Notes: generated from the sequence alone by a model not told the origin. DNA of 64,000 bases from CAVSWN01 sp046728115 (GCA_046728115.1 JBKPDW010000172.1:1-64000); one strand, 5' to 3'; shown: positions 9,197 through 17,981, numbered from the stretch's first letter. Translations and numbers: made by a program.

Positions 9197-10822
9197 CTAC
9201 TGTTGCAGGGCAAACGCGAAGAGCGCATCGCCGGCGCCGACCACGATGTATTGACGGCCGTCGAGCAGGAACGTTTCCGGACCGTTGCTCGTGTTGACGC
9301 CTAGTCCGGCGTGCCAGAGCGGCGCGCCGGTGCTCGGATCGTATGCGACGAAGTTCCCGCCGCCGTCGTTTCCGAACAGCAGCCCGCCGGCCGTACTGAG
9401 CAGCCCCATCGCACCACCCGTGCTCCCGGTCGCCGTCGTCGCCAACGGATGCGACCAGCGGACGCGGCCAGTCTTATAGTCGACCGCTTTGAGCGCGCTG
9501 CCGACATTGCCGACGTTCCGCTCCGCGGCGGCCCATCCCTGTGGCCGTGCGTCGGTGTCGGTGAGATAGAGAATGCTGAACGTCTGCGCCGTGCCGAAAT
9601 ACAGCAAGCCGGTTTCGGGATTGAAGCTCGGCGGCGGCCAGTTGGTCGCGCCGCCCGTATTCGGCGACACCAGCGTGCCGGGCACGCTCGCTTCCTTCGC
9701 GGGATCCCCAATCGGCTGACCCACGGCGTTGATCGTCTTCGCCCAGTTCGCCGAGTCGAGGAACTTCGACGTGAGAATGTGCTCACCGTTCGTGCGATCC
9801 AGCAGGACGTAATAGCCGTTGCGGTTCGCCTGCGCGACGAGCTTGCGCGGGCGGCCGTCGATCACACCGTCAATGAGCACCGGCGTCTGCGCCGCATCCC
9901 AATCGTGCGTGTCGTGCGGCGTGACCTGGTACCCCCACGCCATCTTGCCGGTGGTCGGGTTGATGGCGACGATGGAGCAGGTCCAGAGGTTGTCGCCTTT
10001 GCGGCTCTGGCCCGCGAGGACCGGATTCGGATTGCCGGTCCCGATGTAATACAGGTTCAGTTCGGGATCGTAGGTTCCCGGCAGCCACGGCATGCCGCCG
10101 CCGTGCGACATCGCGTACTCGTCAGGCCAGGTCTCGGCGCCCGCCTCTCCTGGCCGCGGCGTCGTGTTCCAGCGCCACACGACGTCTCCGCTCTCGGGAT
10201 CGCGCGACTCGAGGTACCCCGGGACGTCGAGCGCATCGCCGCTGACGCCGATGATCACCTGCTTCCCGATGACGATGGGAGCGTTGGTCGAGAAATACTC
10301 GCGCTTCATGCTGGCGATTTCCTTGTGCCAGCGCTCCTTGCCGGTCGCCGCTTCGAGCGAGACGAAGTAGTTGTCCGGCGTCAGGAAATAGAGCCATTTC
10401 TCGTACAGGCCGACGCCGCGGTTGCCGATGTGATCGCCGCCGCGGGTCTTCCAGAAGTAGTGCCAGATTTCGCGGCCCGTTCGTGCGTCGATTGCCCACA
10501 CATGATCCGGCACCGAGAGGTACAGCACGCCGTTGACGAGCAATGGCGTCGACTTGACGGACGGCGGGGTCGTCACCGCACCGGGCAGCGGACCGGGCCC
10601 TTCTCCGCCGGCGATCGCGCCGCTCTGACTGATGTTCAATCGATAGATCCACGCCAGCGTGAGGCTTTTCACGTTGCCGGCGTTGATCTGCTTCAGCGCG
10701 CTGTACCGACGGCCCGAGAAATCGCCGTGATACGTCGGCCAGATGTCGGTGGGCGTCTGCGCGACGAGCGCCACCGAGATCAACGCGCATGCGGCAGGCA
10801 CGAGAAGCGCGCGGGTGCTCAT
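9197..10822 (-). CDS. PQQ-dependent dehydrogenase, single-domain
   Basis: A 541-residue secreted quinoprotein with a short signal peptide (to VALVAQTPTD) and a full PQQ propeller: WPTYHGDFSGRRYSALKQIN, VWAIDARTGREIWHY, NLYYIGTGNPNP and TPHDTHDWDAAQTP. Unlike the fused dehydrogenase at 6242 it has no heme motif. The vicinal cysteine pair is absent: the matching place reads GDHIGNRGVGLY. Its ATG overlaps the stop of the upstream cytochrome gene by 4 nt, so that cytochrome is the likely electron acceptor. The substrate is unknown. Confidence 0.87.
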   Translation of the reverse strand: MSTRALLVPAACALISVALVAQTPTDIWPTYHGDFSGRRYSALKQINAGNVKSLTLAWIYRLNISQSGAIAGGEGPGPLPGAVTTPPSVKSTPLLVNGVLYLSVPDHVWAIDARTGREIWHYFWKTRGGDHIGNRGVGLYEKWLYFLTPDNYFVSLEAATGKERWHKEIASMKREYFSTNAPIVIGKQVIIGVSGDALDVPGYLESRDPESGDVVWRWNTTPRPGEAGAETWPDEYAMSHGGGMPWLPGTYDPELNLYYIGTGNPNPVLAGQSRKGDNLWTCSIVAINPTTGKMAWGYQVTPHDTHDWDAAQTPVLIDGVIDGRPRKLVAQANRNGYYVLLDRTNGEHILTSKFLDSANWAKTINAVGQPIGDPAKEASVPGTLVSPNTGGATNWPPPSFNPETGLLYFGTAQTFSILYLTDTDARPQGWAAAERNVGNVGSALKAVDYKTGRVRWSHPLATTATGSTGGAMGLLSTAGGLLFGNDGGGNFVAYDPSTGAPLWHAGLGVNTSNGPETFLLDGRQYIVVGAGDALFAFALQQ

Positions 10823-11670
10823 TTGAGGCTCGCAAGATAGGCCGTCACGTTGTGCATGTCGGCATCAGTCCACTTCAGGAGTTGATCCATATGCGCCTGC
10901 AGAGGATCGCTGACCACTACTCTTGGCGTGTCTCCGTTTCGCAGCCACGACCGGCGTTCGCCGTTCGTGGCGTCGTAGATGGTCACCTCGAAGTCCGTGA
11001 GGCGGACGATCGCGCCCGTCACGCTGCCGCCACCCGGCAGGCTGACGGTAGCTCTCACCGCGTTCGGATCCTCGTGCGCAGGCGACCCGGAAATGGCGCC
11101 GCGCCTCGGATACACGACGCGTCCCTGCAGCGCCACTGCGTCGTATTTCGCGCCGATGCCTTTGAGGTCGCGGTCCGGCGAATGACAGGTGGCGCATCGG
11201 CCGGCGCCGTTGAAGTACGCCTCTCCGGCCTTCGGATCGCCGACGAGGACGTCGAGGATCTTGTAGAGCCGGCGATTCGCGGCGAGGTAAATCTCCGAGT
11301 GCAGAAATGCAGCGAGATCGGCGATCTGAGCCGCGCTCAGATCGAACTTGGGCATGCCGCGATCGGGCCGCCCGACGCGCAGAAAATCCCCGAGCTGGAC
11401 GCCGTTCTCGTCTTCCTGCACGAGCGCAGAGCGCGTTAGATCGGGCCCGCTCGATCCGCCGCGCGCGTTCGAGCCGTGACAAAAACCGCATTCCTGTCCG
11501 AGCAACTGCTGCCCACGCTCGACGGCCGCCGTGTCGGTCTGCGGGCCGAGGGCCTGCTGCTGCGCCAGCGAGCCGCCCGGCAAAAAGAAAATCGCGGAGA
11601 TCACAAGCACGCTCCACAAAGGCACAGCTCTGCTGGCTTCGAGCGCTCCGCAGTTGTCGCGTTTGTGCAT
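10819..11670 (-). CDS. Secreted diheme c-type cytochrome, partner of the PQQ dehydrogenase
   Basis: A 283-residue protein starting at ATG 11670; an upstream TTG is less likely. After an uncleaved or signal-type hydrophobic segment (LWSVLVISAIFFLPGG) there are two CxxCH sites: CGFCHGSNARGGSSGPDL near residue 60 and CATCHSPDRDLKGIG near 158. The stretch between and after includes a beta-rich DUF-like part (AIVRLTDFEVTIYD) seen in cytochromes that accompany PQQ dehydrogenases. Its stop overlaps the dehydrogenase start (ATGA). It would shuttle electrons from PQQ to the respiratory chain. It is divergent from the cupin gene with 47 bp between. Confidence 0.85.
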   Translation of the reverse strand: MHKRDNCGALEASRAVPLWSVLVISAIFFLPGGSLAQQQALGPQTDTAAVERGQQLLGQECGFCHGSNARGGSSGPDLTRSALVQEDENGVQLGDFLRVGRPDRGMPKFDLSAAQIADLAAFLHSEIYLAANRRLYKILDVLVGDPKAGEAYFNGAGRCATCHSPDRDLKGIGAKYDAVALQGRVVYPRRGAISGSPAHEDPNAVRATVSLPGGGSVTGAIVRLTDFEVTIYDATNGERRSWLRNGDTPRVVVSDPLQAHMDQLLKWTDADMHNVTAYLASLK

Positions 11671-11717
11671 GCGCAAACCTTACCGCAAAATGCCGACTTG
11701 GCGTACGCTGTGGGACC

Positions 11718-12152
11718 ATGAAGACCCTTCTGTTCGCAGCTCTCACGATCTCGGTCGCCGTCGTCAGCTCGATCGCGACGCTGGCGGTCCAGAAGCACGT
11801 GCAGAAGTCGACCGTTTACGACTGGTCGACGGCTGACACGAAACCGAACGAGTGGGGCAAAGTGCGTCAGGTGATGCGTACGCCGACGCCAACGCTCGAC
11901 GAGCTGGAGATTCACATCTCCACGCTCGATCCCGGCAAATCGCCACATGCGCCGCACCAGCACCAGCACGAGGAGTTGCTGATCGTGAAGGACGGCACCC
12001 TGGAGACGTTTCAGAGCGGTGCGACGCGGCGTGTCGGCCCAGGGGGCATCATCTTTCAGGCGTCCAACGAGCTCCACAACGTGACGAACGTCGGCACGAC
12101 ACCCGCTACGTATTTCGTGATCGGCTGGACCGTTCCCGGGGCGACGAAGTGA
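11718..12152 (+). CDS. Membrane-anchored or secreted cupin-domain protein
   Basis: A 144-residue protein with an N-terminal hydrophobic segment (LLFAALTISVAVVSSIATLAV) and one small cupin barrel. The metal-binding motif is PHAPHQHQHEELLIVKDGTLE and the second half is NELHNVTNVGTTPATYFVI. The downstream TIM-barrel gene starts at a GTG overlapping its TGA, so the two are a coupled pair. Single-domain cupins of this type often isomerise or bind sugars, but the function is unknown. The start was chosen at the ATG after which the signal segment begins; the open frame further upstream is antisense to the cytochrome gene. Confidence 0.75.
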   Translation: MKTLLFAALTISVAVVSSIATLAVQKHVQKSTVYDWSTADTKPNEWGKVRQVMRTPTPTLDELEIHISTLDPGKSPHAPHQHQHEELLIVKDGTLETFQSGATRRVGPGGIIFQASNELHNVTNVGTTPATYFVIGWTVPGATK

Positions 12153-13069
12153 AGACGACGCGGCGCGAACTGCTCTCGGCCGCCGCCTTCGCGCCGTTGA
12201 CGTTTTGGCGCAGCAGCGCCGCTGACTTCGCACCATCGTCGCTTCGGCGCGCCAAGGCCGGTTCCGCACCGATGGCGTTTTCGCGTGCCCAGGCGGAACG
12301 TGTCGTCAAGAACGGCCGCCTGAAACAGTCGGTGTCGCGCTGGCCGTACGCGAGCATTCCGCTGCCGGAATTCTGCCGCGCCGTCGCCGCAATGGGACTG
12401 ACGGCAGTGGATCTGCTCGAAGAACCCGAGTGGGCGGTCGCCCGCAACCACGGCCTGATCTGCTCGATGGGCTATGCGGGAGGCGGCTCCATCCGCGACG
12501 GTTTGAACGTAACGGCGAATCACGATGCCATCGCGCGCAACTTCGCTCAGACGATCCCGCGGGCCGTGGCGATGCAGGTGCCGAATGTGATCACCTTTTT
12601 CGGAAACCGCCGTGGCATGAGCGACGAGACGGCGATTGCAAACTGCGTGGCCGGGCTGAACCGGGTGAAGACAATCGCGGAAGACCACGGCGTGACGATC
12701 TGCGTGGAGCTGCTGAACAGCAAGGTGAATCACCCCGACTACCAGGGCGATCGCACGGCGTTTGGCGCCGCCGTCGTGAAGGCGGTCGGCTCGCCGCGTG
12801 TGAAGCTCCTGTACGACATCTACCACATGCAGATCATGGAAGGCGATCTGATCAAGACGATCCGCGAGCATCACAACGCCATCGGCCACTATCACACGGG
12901 TGGCGTTCCCGGTCGCCACGAGCTCGACGGCACGCAGGAAGTAAACTGGCCAGCCGTTTGCCGCGCCATCGTGGACACCGGCTTCACCGGCTACCTGGCC
13001 CACGAATTCGTGCCGACGCGCGATCCGCTCACGTCGCTGCGCGAGGCGGTTGCGCTTTGTGATGTTTGA
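12149..13069 (+). CDS. Hydroxypyruvate isomerase-like TIM barrel, exported
   Basis: A 306-residue protein starting at GTG 12149, overlapping the cupin stop. The N-terminus TTRRELLSAAAF looks like a Tat signal. The barrel shows GLICSMGYAGGGSIRDGLN, VPNVITFFGNRRGMS, VTICVELLNSKVNHPDYQ, VKLLYDIYHMQIMEGDLI, NAIGHYHTGGVPGRHELDG and GYLAHEFVPTRDP, the Hyi arrangement with Glu/Asp/His/Glu metal ligands. Bacterial Hyi interconverts hydroxypyruvate and tartronate semialdehyde, but an exported copy beside PQQ dehydrogenases more likely acts on another keto-sugar. The giant GTGCCA repeat follows directly. Confidence 0.8.
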   Translation: MKTTRRELLSAAAFAPLTFWRSSAADFAPSSLRRAKAGSAPMAFSRAQAERVVKNGRLKQSVSRWPYASIPLPEFCRAVAAMGLTAVDLLEEPEWAVARNHGLICSMGYAGGGSIRDGLNVTANHDAIARNFAQTIPRAVAMQVPNVITFFGNRRGMSDETAIANCVAGLNRVKTIAEDHGVTICVELLNSKVNHPDYQGDRTAFGAAVVKAVGSPRVKLLYDIYHMQIMEGDLIKTIREHHNAIGHYHTGGVPGRHELDGTQEVNWPAVCRAIVDTGFTGYLAHEFVPTRDPLTSLREAVALCDV

Positions 13070-13097
13070 AGCTCGAGGTGCTGCGCATGGACCGCCG

Positions 13098-13526
13098 CGG
13101 TACTACGGTGCCGGGTGCCAAAGTGCCAGGGTGCCAACGTGCCAGTGCCAGGTGCCAAAGTGCCATGTGCCGGTGCCAAAGACCAAAGGTGCGAGGTGCC
13201 ACGTGCTACGGTGCCAACGTGCCACAGTACCACGTGCCACGGTGCCGGGGTACCAGCGTGCGAGGTGACATGTGCCTATGTGCCAGGTGCTAGGCACGTC
13301 TCACGTGTGTTGCGAGGTGCCGGGATACGCCGCGGACAACTTGGGACTCTACGCCGACATCCGTCACGCCGACTTGCACCATGGCATTCGGCACCCTGGC
13401 ACCTGGCACGTAACCCTGGCACCTGGCACCCGTGCACGCAGCACCTTGGCACGCAGCACCTAGCACTTTGGCACCGTAGCACCTTGGCACCTAGCACCTG
13501 GCACCTCGGTACCACGGTACCTCTTT
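13098..13526. repeat. Large GTGCCA / TGGCAC inverted repeat array
   Basis: The left part (about 13098-13320) contains some eighteen copies of GTGCC, mostly GTGCCA, at irregular 5-15-nt spacing with variants (GTGCGAGG, GTACCA, GTGCTA). The right part (about 13385-13525) has about nine copies of GGCAC plus AGCAC variants in the opposite orientation. Between them about 65 bp is non-repetitive. It occupies most of the 464-bp gap between convergent genes (hydroxypyruvate-isomerase-like + and SDR -). No reading frame in it looks coding; open frames arise only because the words lack stops. Confidence 0.85.
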
Positions 13527-13533
13527 CATTCGT

Positions 13534-14307
13534 TTACAACCGCGGTATCGACAATCCGCCATCCACGCGGACAATCGTTCCGGTCGCGTACGGTATGTCG
13601 CCTCGCAGCAAGACGGCGACGGCGCGGCCGACATCCTCGGGCTGACCCCAGCGTCTTTCGGGTACAAGACCGTCTGCGATCCGACGGTCGTACGCCTCGC
13701 GCACGAGGGTGGTCATGTCGGTGGCGATGATGCCCGGGCGCACCTCGAACACGGGAATCCCATCGGCGGCGAGCCGCGCCGCAAACAGGCGCGCGGCCAT
13801 CGAGAGGCCGGCCTTGCTGACGCAGTAGTCCCCGCGATTGGGCGAAGCCATGTCGGCCGACACCGACGTCACGAACACGATGGCCGCGTCGAACGACGGC
13901 TCGGCTCGCCGGCGATCGATCTGATCGCGGGCGATCGCCTGCGTGAGAAAGTACGGTCCCTGCAGATTCGTTCGCACCAGCTCTTCGAAGCTCTCTTCGG
14001 TCGCGTCGAGGAGATCCAGTCGGGCTCGCGGTGCGCGTCCCGCGTTGTTCACCAGCGCGTTGGGAACGCCGACCGCTTCGCGCACTGCGGCGAGCACACG
14101 ACTGCGCGCGTCGCGCTCGGCGAGATCGCCGCGCAGGTAGTGCACGTCCACGCCGAGGGCGCGCAGCTCGTCGAGGACCGAAGACACCTCTGGTTCCGGT
14201 CGCGTGCCGCCGAGCGCCAGCGTCCACCCTTCGCCGGCCAGCACGCGCGCGATCCCCAGGCCGATGCCCCGCGTTCCGCCGGTGATGAGCACGCTTCGCT
14301 TCGTCAT
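13534..14307 (-). CDS. Short-chain dehydrogenase/reductase (FabG-like)
   Basis: A 257-residue classical SDR: TGGTRGIGLGIA cofactor loop at residues 9-20, NNAG near 91, YCVSKAGL catalytic Y-x-x-x-K, and RPGIIATDM after the active site. The ATG at 14307 overlaps the stop of the GH88-like gene by 4 nt and is the last gene of the uronate operon. A second SDR next to a KduD-like enzyme suggests an oxidation or reduction step on a keto-deoxy sugar or on another monomer of the same polysaccharide; the substrate is inferred. A longer frame upstream is antisense-like noise across the GH88 gene. Confidence 0.85.
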   Translation of the reverse strand: MTKRSVLITGGTRGIGLGIARVLAGEGWTLALGGTRPEPEVSSVLDELRALGVDVHYLRGDLAERDARSRVLAAVREAVGVPNALVNNAGRAPRARLDLLDATEESFEELVRTNLQGPYFLTQAIARDQIDRRRAEPSFDAAIVFVTSVSADMASPNRGDYCVSKAGLSMAARLFAARLAADGIPVFEVRPGIIATDMTTLVREAYDRRIADGLVPERRWGQPEDVGRAVAVLLRGDIPYATGTIVRVDGGLSIPRL

Positions 14308-15686
14308 GCGGGCGGTCCGAAGAAGGTGAGGTACGGTCCGCCTTCGGCGAGCCGTTTCACGTAGAGCGCGGCTTCGCGCGCGTGATAGTCGCCCCACTGG
14401 CTCGATTCGTTGCGTGGGATCGGCGATCCGGACGGCACATGATCCCAGCCGTTCGGGCGGTGATAGACCGAGTGCAGCACCAGTCCCTGATGGCGATCGT
14501 CGGTGGCGAGGTATGGTTCGGCGAGAAGCGTGTCGAGGACGTGAAGTCCCGACTGCACGTACCGATCGCCGTTGGCGGCGTCGCCGCGCCGCGTCAGCAC
14601 TGCGCCCAACCGCAGCAACCCCTGGGCTGCAATCGCCGCGGCCGAACTGTCCACGGGTTCGAAGTCGTTGAACGGGTCGGCGGCGCGTTCGCCCCACCCG
14701 CTCATGTTCCCCAGACCGGGCGCGCCGGCGTCCCAGTACGGGATGCCATCCGCCGCCGCGACATCGATGTAGTGATCGCACGTTGCACATGCGGCTTCGA
14801 GGAGCATCGCATCGACATCGGCGCGTCCGCCGCAGGACACCAGCGCTTCGTCAGCGCACTTTTCGACGAACTCGATCTCCTCCGCGAAGCCGAGCATCGC
14901 CCACGCCAGGCCGCGCGTCCACGTCGTGAAGGGCGAGTAGCCCTGCTGTGTGCTCGGCCCGCGGTACGTTCCGTTCTCTACATTGAACAGGCTCTCGTGG
15001 GCGACACGGCCGCGAACATCGAACCGATCGCGACCCGTGCCGAAGTACACGTTGTACTTCGCCGTCGCGCGCGCATGCTGCACCAGGCGCTCGAGCAGAT
15101 CGATTCGCACGTCCTGCTCTTCCATGAGGGTCTGACCGAGAAGGTGAGACAACGCCAGCGACCGGAGCGAACGAATCGTGTCGACGAACAGCGAGTGCGC
15201 GCCGTTGAAGGAGTAGATGAATCCGCCGTCGGGCAACTGCGTCCAGCGGGCAGCCTGCACCGCTCCGCTGACCTTCAGAGCGAGCTCATAGAATCGTTGC
15301 TCCCACGCGTTCGCGTCGATGCGACCTTCGCGCGCCAGGCGCCAGAGAGCGCCGTACGTGCTGACGATATTGAACCCGTGGTCGTGGACGCCGACGTGCG
15401 TGAGGTGCGGCGACATGCGCTCGAGCGTGCGCATGCGGCCAAGCTCGAGAAATGCCGCATCTGCCGTCGCGTCGTACTGCAGCAACGCGGACCCGAATTG
15501 AAATCCCTGGGTCCACTCCGTCCAGCCCCGCGTGCGATAGCGTCCCTCGAACGTGAACACCGGTGCGCCGTCCGCTGGCCGCCACGTAGCCTCGATCGAT
15601 CGAATCTTGCGAGCCGACAGGTCGAACAGGCGCGCAATCTTGGGCACGAGATCGCGCGGCGAGAGGCGGCGATCGAGACGGATCAT
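14304..15686 (-). CDS. GH88-like unsaturated glucuronyl hydrolase
   Basis: A 460-residue protein with the (alpha/alpha)6 barrel features of GH88: WTEWTQGFQFGSALLQYDAT, VGVHDHGFNIVSTYG with the conserved Asp, GYSPFTTWTRGLAWAMLGFAE, IPYWDAGAPG and DSSAAAIAAQGLLRLG. These enzymes hydrate the vinyl ether of 4,5-unsaturated uronic acids left by polysaccharide lyases, releasing 5-keto-4-deoxyuronate. No signal peptide is visible, so it is cytoplasmic. It lies between the kdgK-like and SDR genes and overlaps the SDR start by 4 nt. GH105 is the main alternative family, but the D-S-S-A and H-D-x-G-F context favours GH88. Confidence 0.8.
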   Translation of the reverse strand: MIRLDRRLSPRDLVPKIARLFDLSARKIRSIEATWRPADGAPVFTFEGRYRTRGWTEWTQGFQFGSALLQYDATADAAFLELGRMRTLERMSPHLTHVGVHDHGFNIVSTYGALWRLAREGRIDANAWEQRFYELALKVSGAVQAARWTQLPDGGFIYSFNGAHSLFVDTIRSLRSLALSHLLGQTLMEEQDVRIDLLERLVQHARATAKYNVYFGTGRDRFDVRGRVAHESLFNVENGTYRGPSTQQGYSPFTTWTRGLAWAMLGFAEEIEFVEKCADEALVSCGGRADVDAMLLEAACATCDHYIDVAAADGIPYWDAGAPGLGNMSGWGERAADPFNDFEPVDSSAAAIAAQGLLRLGAVLTRRGDAANGDRYVQSGLHVLDTLLAEPYLATDDRHQGLVLHSVYHRPNGWDHVPSGSPIPRNESSQWGDYHAREAALYVKRLAEGGPYLTFFGPPA

Positions 15687-15716
15687 CGGTTCAAGACGTC
15701 TATGCCTTCAGCACGG

Positions 15717-16814
15717 TCACCGCGACACACGCGCGGTCCCGCCCTTCATGGCCCGCTCGACATCGGCCAGCGTCGCCATGCTCGTGTCGCCTGGCGTCGT
15801 CATCGCCAGCGCGCCGTGCGCGGCGCCGCAATCGACGGCCCATTGTGCGCCGCGGTTCGTCAACAGACCGTAGATCAGGCCGGACGCAAAGGAGTCGCCG
15901 CCGCCGATGCGATCCAGAATCTCGAGGTTCGGCCGCGGCGTCGCCTCGAAGAATTCGCCGTCGTACCAGCAGATCGCCGACCAGTCGTTGACGCTCGCCG
16001 TTTTCGCGTGCCGCAGCGTGATCGCGACCGCACGCAGGTTGGCGAACTCGCGGACCACCTGCAGGATCATCGACTTGAAATGATCGGGGTTCAGCTCCGC
16101 GAACTGGCTCGAGACGCCTTTCACCGCAAATCCGAGCGCCGTGGAAAAATCCTCCTCGTTTCCGATGAGCACGTCGACGAGCGGGACGAGGCTGCGATTG
16201 ACCGTGATCGCCCGCTCGTGTCCGCCCACCGCGCGCCAGAGCGACTCGCGATAGTTCAGATCGAACGACACAATCGCGCCGTGGCCGCGCGCCGCTTCCA
16301 TCGCCTCCCGCGCCACGGCCGGCGTCGTGTCCGACAACGCACAGAAGATCCCACCGGTGTGAAACCAGCGTGCGCCCTCGCGGTCGAAAATCGGCGACCA
16401 CTCGATGTCGCCCGCCTCGAGCTGCGAGACGGCCGTGTGCCCGCGATCCGAACAGCCGACACCGCCGCGGATCCCAAAGCCCCGCTCGACGAAGTTCAGG
16501 CCGTTGCGGCTGTCCCGTCCCACGCCGTCGTACGGCACCCAACGGATGTGCGATTGATCGACGCCGCCCTGGTAAATCAGATCCTGGACGAGCCGGCCTA
16601 CCGGATTGTCGGCGAACGCCGTCACGAGCGCGGTGTCCAAACCAAAACACCGTTTCAGTCCGCGCGCGACGTTGTATTCGCCGCCCCCTTCCCAGACGCG
16701 GAACTCACGCGTCGTATGAATGCGCACCTCGCCGGGATCCAGACGCAGCATGACCTCGCCGAGCGCAACGAGATCCCAACGACGCCCCTCTTTGGCGGGA
16801 ACCCGTAAGATCAT
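15717..16814 (-). CDS. kdgK: PfkB-family 2-keto-3-deoxygluconate kinase-like
   Basis: A 365-residue ribokinase-fold sugar kinase. It opens with DLVALGEVMLRLDPGE, then WEGGGEYNVARGL for sugar binding, and ends with the catalytic GGGDSFASGLIYGLL; this GGGDSF variant of GAGD is seen in KDG kinases. It would phosphorylate 2-keto-3-deoxygluconate at C6 for Entner-Doudoroff cleavage. The KDPG aldolase expected next is not in the window. It lies in the uronate operon, 30 nt before the GH88 gene and separated from kduD by a repeat-bearing spacer. Confidence 0.8.
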   Translation of the reverse strand: MILRVPAKEGRRWDLVALGEVMLRLDPGEVRIHTTREFRVWEGGGEYNVARGLKRCFGLDTALVTAFADNPVGRLVQDLIYQGGVDQSHIRWVPYDGVGRDSRNGLNFVERGFGIRGGVGCSDRGHTAVSQLEAGDIEWSPIFDREGARWFHTGGIFCALSDTTPAVAREAMEAARGHGAIVSFDLNYRESLWRAVGGHERAITVNRSLVPLVDVLIGNEEDFSTALGFAVKGVSSQFAELNPDHFKSMILQVVREFANLRAVAITLRHAKTASVNDWSAICWYDGEFFEATPRPNLEILDRIGGGDSFASGLIYGLLTNRGAQWAVDCGAAHGALAMTTPGDTSMATLADVERAMKGGTARVSR

Positions 16815-16843
16815 CGCGCCTCTGCCCTCAGCCCCCTTACTAC

Positions 16844-16889
16844 CTTTGAGCTTTCAACTTTTAACTTCCAACTTTTGACTTTCAACTTT
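16844..16889. repeat. CTTTCAACTTTT-type short tandem array
   Basis: Four degenerate units of 11-15 bp follow one another: CTTTGAG, CTTTCAACTTTTAACTT, CCAACTTTTGA, CTTTCAACTTTA. The array begins at the kduD stop codon and fills the spacer before kdgK. It is much more AT-rich than its surroundings. It could mark a processing or attenuation site within the operon; no function is demonstrated. Confidence 0.65.
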
Positions 16890-17667
16890 ACCTACCCAGC
16901 CATCCGCCATCGACCGCCAGCACATGGCCGTGCACATACCGGGCGGCTGGCGAGGCGAGAAACACGACGGCACCGGCGATGTCGGCGGGCTGTCCCCAGC
17001 GGCCGGCCGGAATGCGATCGAGAATCTGACGGCTTCGCACAGGATCGTTGCGCAGGGCTTCTGTGTTGTCCGTGTCCATGTAGCCCGGCGCGATGGCGTT
17101 CACGTTGATCCCCTTCGGCGCCCATTCATTCGCCAGCGCCTTCGTCAGCTGAGCGAGCCCACCCTTCGCCGCCGCGTACGCGGGCACGAGGATGCCGCCC
17201 TGAAAGGCCAGCAGCGAGGTGATATTGATGATGCGGCCGCCCGTGCCCGCGGCAATCATATGCCGCGCAGCGGCCTGCGCGAGCCGGAACGCGCTGGTGA
17301 GATCGACCTCGAGCAGGAGGTCCCAGTCCTCGTCGGTATAGTCCAGGGCCGGGGCGCGCCGGATGACGCCGGCATTGTTGACCAGAATGTCGATGCGTCC
17401 GAGTGCTGCCACCGTGTCGGCCACGAGGCGCGCGGAGACGCCACGATCCGTCAGATCGCCGCTGACGGCCGCGCCGCGCCGGCCGAGGCTCTCGATGCGG
17501 CGGCAGGTGTCCGACGACGAGCGCGTGTTGCCATGGACGGCAACGTCCGCGCCGGCTTCGGCCAGTGCAATCGCCATGGCCGCACCGAGCCCGGCAGACG
17601 CGCCAGTGACGAGCGCGACCGATCCGTCCAGGTGGAAGGCGTCGAGCGCGCCACCCGACACAGTCAT
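16888..17667 (-). CDS. kduD: KduD-like 2-deoxy-D-gluconate 3-dehydrogenase (SDR)
   Basis: A 259-residue SDR: FHLDGSVALVTGASAGLGAAM, NNAGVIRRAPALDY, INITSLLAFQGG, YAAAKGGLAQLTKALANEW and INVNAIAPGYMDTDNTEALR. The last stretch and the R-R-A-P-A motif are characteristic of KduD. It reduces 5-keto-4-deoxyuronate-derived 2,5-diketo-3-deoxygluconate to 2-keto-3-deoxygluconate. The ATG at 17667 overlaps the kdgF-like stop by 4 nt. No kduI is visible in the window; the cupin may supply the preceding ring-opening step, leaving isomerisation to an unlinked gene. Confidence 0.82.
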   Translation of the reverse strand: MTVSGGALDAFHLDGSVALVTGASAGLGAAMAIALAEAGADVAVHGNTRSSSDTCRRIESLGRRGAAVSGDLTDRGVSARLVADTVAALGRIDILVNNAGVIRRAPALDYTDEDWDLLLEVDLTSAFRLAQAAARHMIAAGTGGRIINITSLLAFQGGILVPAYAAAKGGLAQLTKALANEWAPKGINVNAIAPGYMDTDNTEALRNDPVRSRQILDRIPAGRWGQPADIAGAVVFLASPAARYVHGHVLAVDGGWLGR

Positions 17668-17981
17668 CGCGGCAGAAACTCTTCGCGGATCGGCGTGAAG
17701 ATGTCGATTAACACCACTTCCTCGTCGAGCATCGTCGCACCGTGTGGCACGTTGGCGGGGAAATGCAGCACGTCGCCCGGCACAGCCACGCGCGCCATCT
17801 CGCCAATGGTAAAACGCGCGCGTCCGCGCTCGACGATCGTCATCTGCTCGTGTGGATGCGAGTGCACCGGCGTGTCGACATGCGGCTGGAGTGTCAACCG
17901 GCACATCATCAGCTTTTCGCCGACAATCATCTGGCGGTCGATACCAGGCGCAATCTGCTTGGCGGGCACGTCGTTCCACAT
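17664..17981 (-). CDS. kdgF: KdgF-like cupin
   Basis: A 105-residue single-domain cupin, the usual length for KdgF. The metal motif HVDTPVHSHPHEQMTIVERG and the second half GDVLHFPANVPHGATMLDEE match KdgF, which turns 4,5-unsaturated uronate monomers into the linear ketouronate. It is co-translated with the KduD-like gene by an ATGA overlap. It sits downstream of the candidate lyase, separated by 138 bp that contain a weak hairpin (around CCACGAGACTG and GTGTCGTGG). Generic cupin functions remain possible, but the neighbours support this call. Confidence 0.75.
   Translation of the reverse strand: MWNDVPAKQIAPGIDRQMIVGEKLMMCRLTLQPHVDTPVHSHPHEQMTIVERGRARFTIGEMARVAVPGDVLHFPANVPHGATMLDEEVVLIDIFTPIREEFLPR

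Noticed and set aside
13098..13526. CRISPR array
   Set aside because: The repeat word is only 5-6 bp, spacing is irregular and the orientation flips halfway. No cas genes are nearby.
14382..16808. 808-codon plus-strand open frame
   Set aside because: Antisense to the GH88- and kdgK-like genes, with low-complexity Arg/Ala content. It is open only because of high GC.
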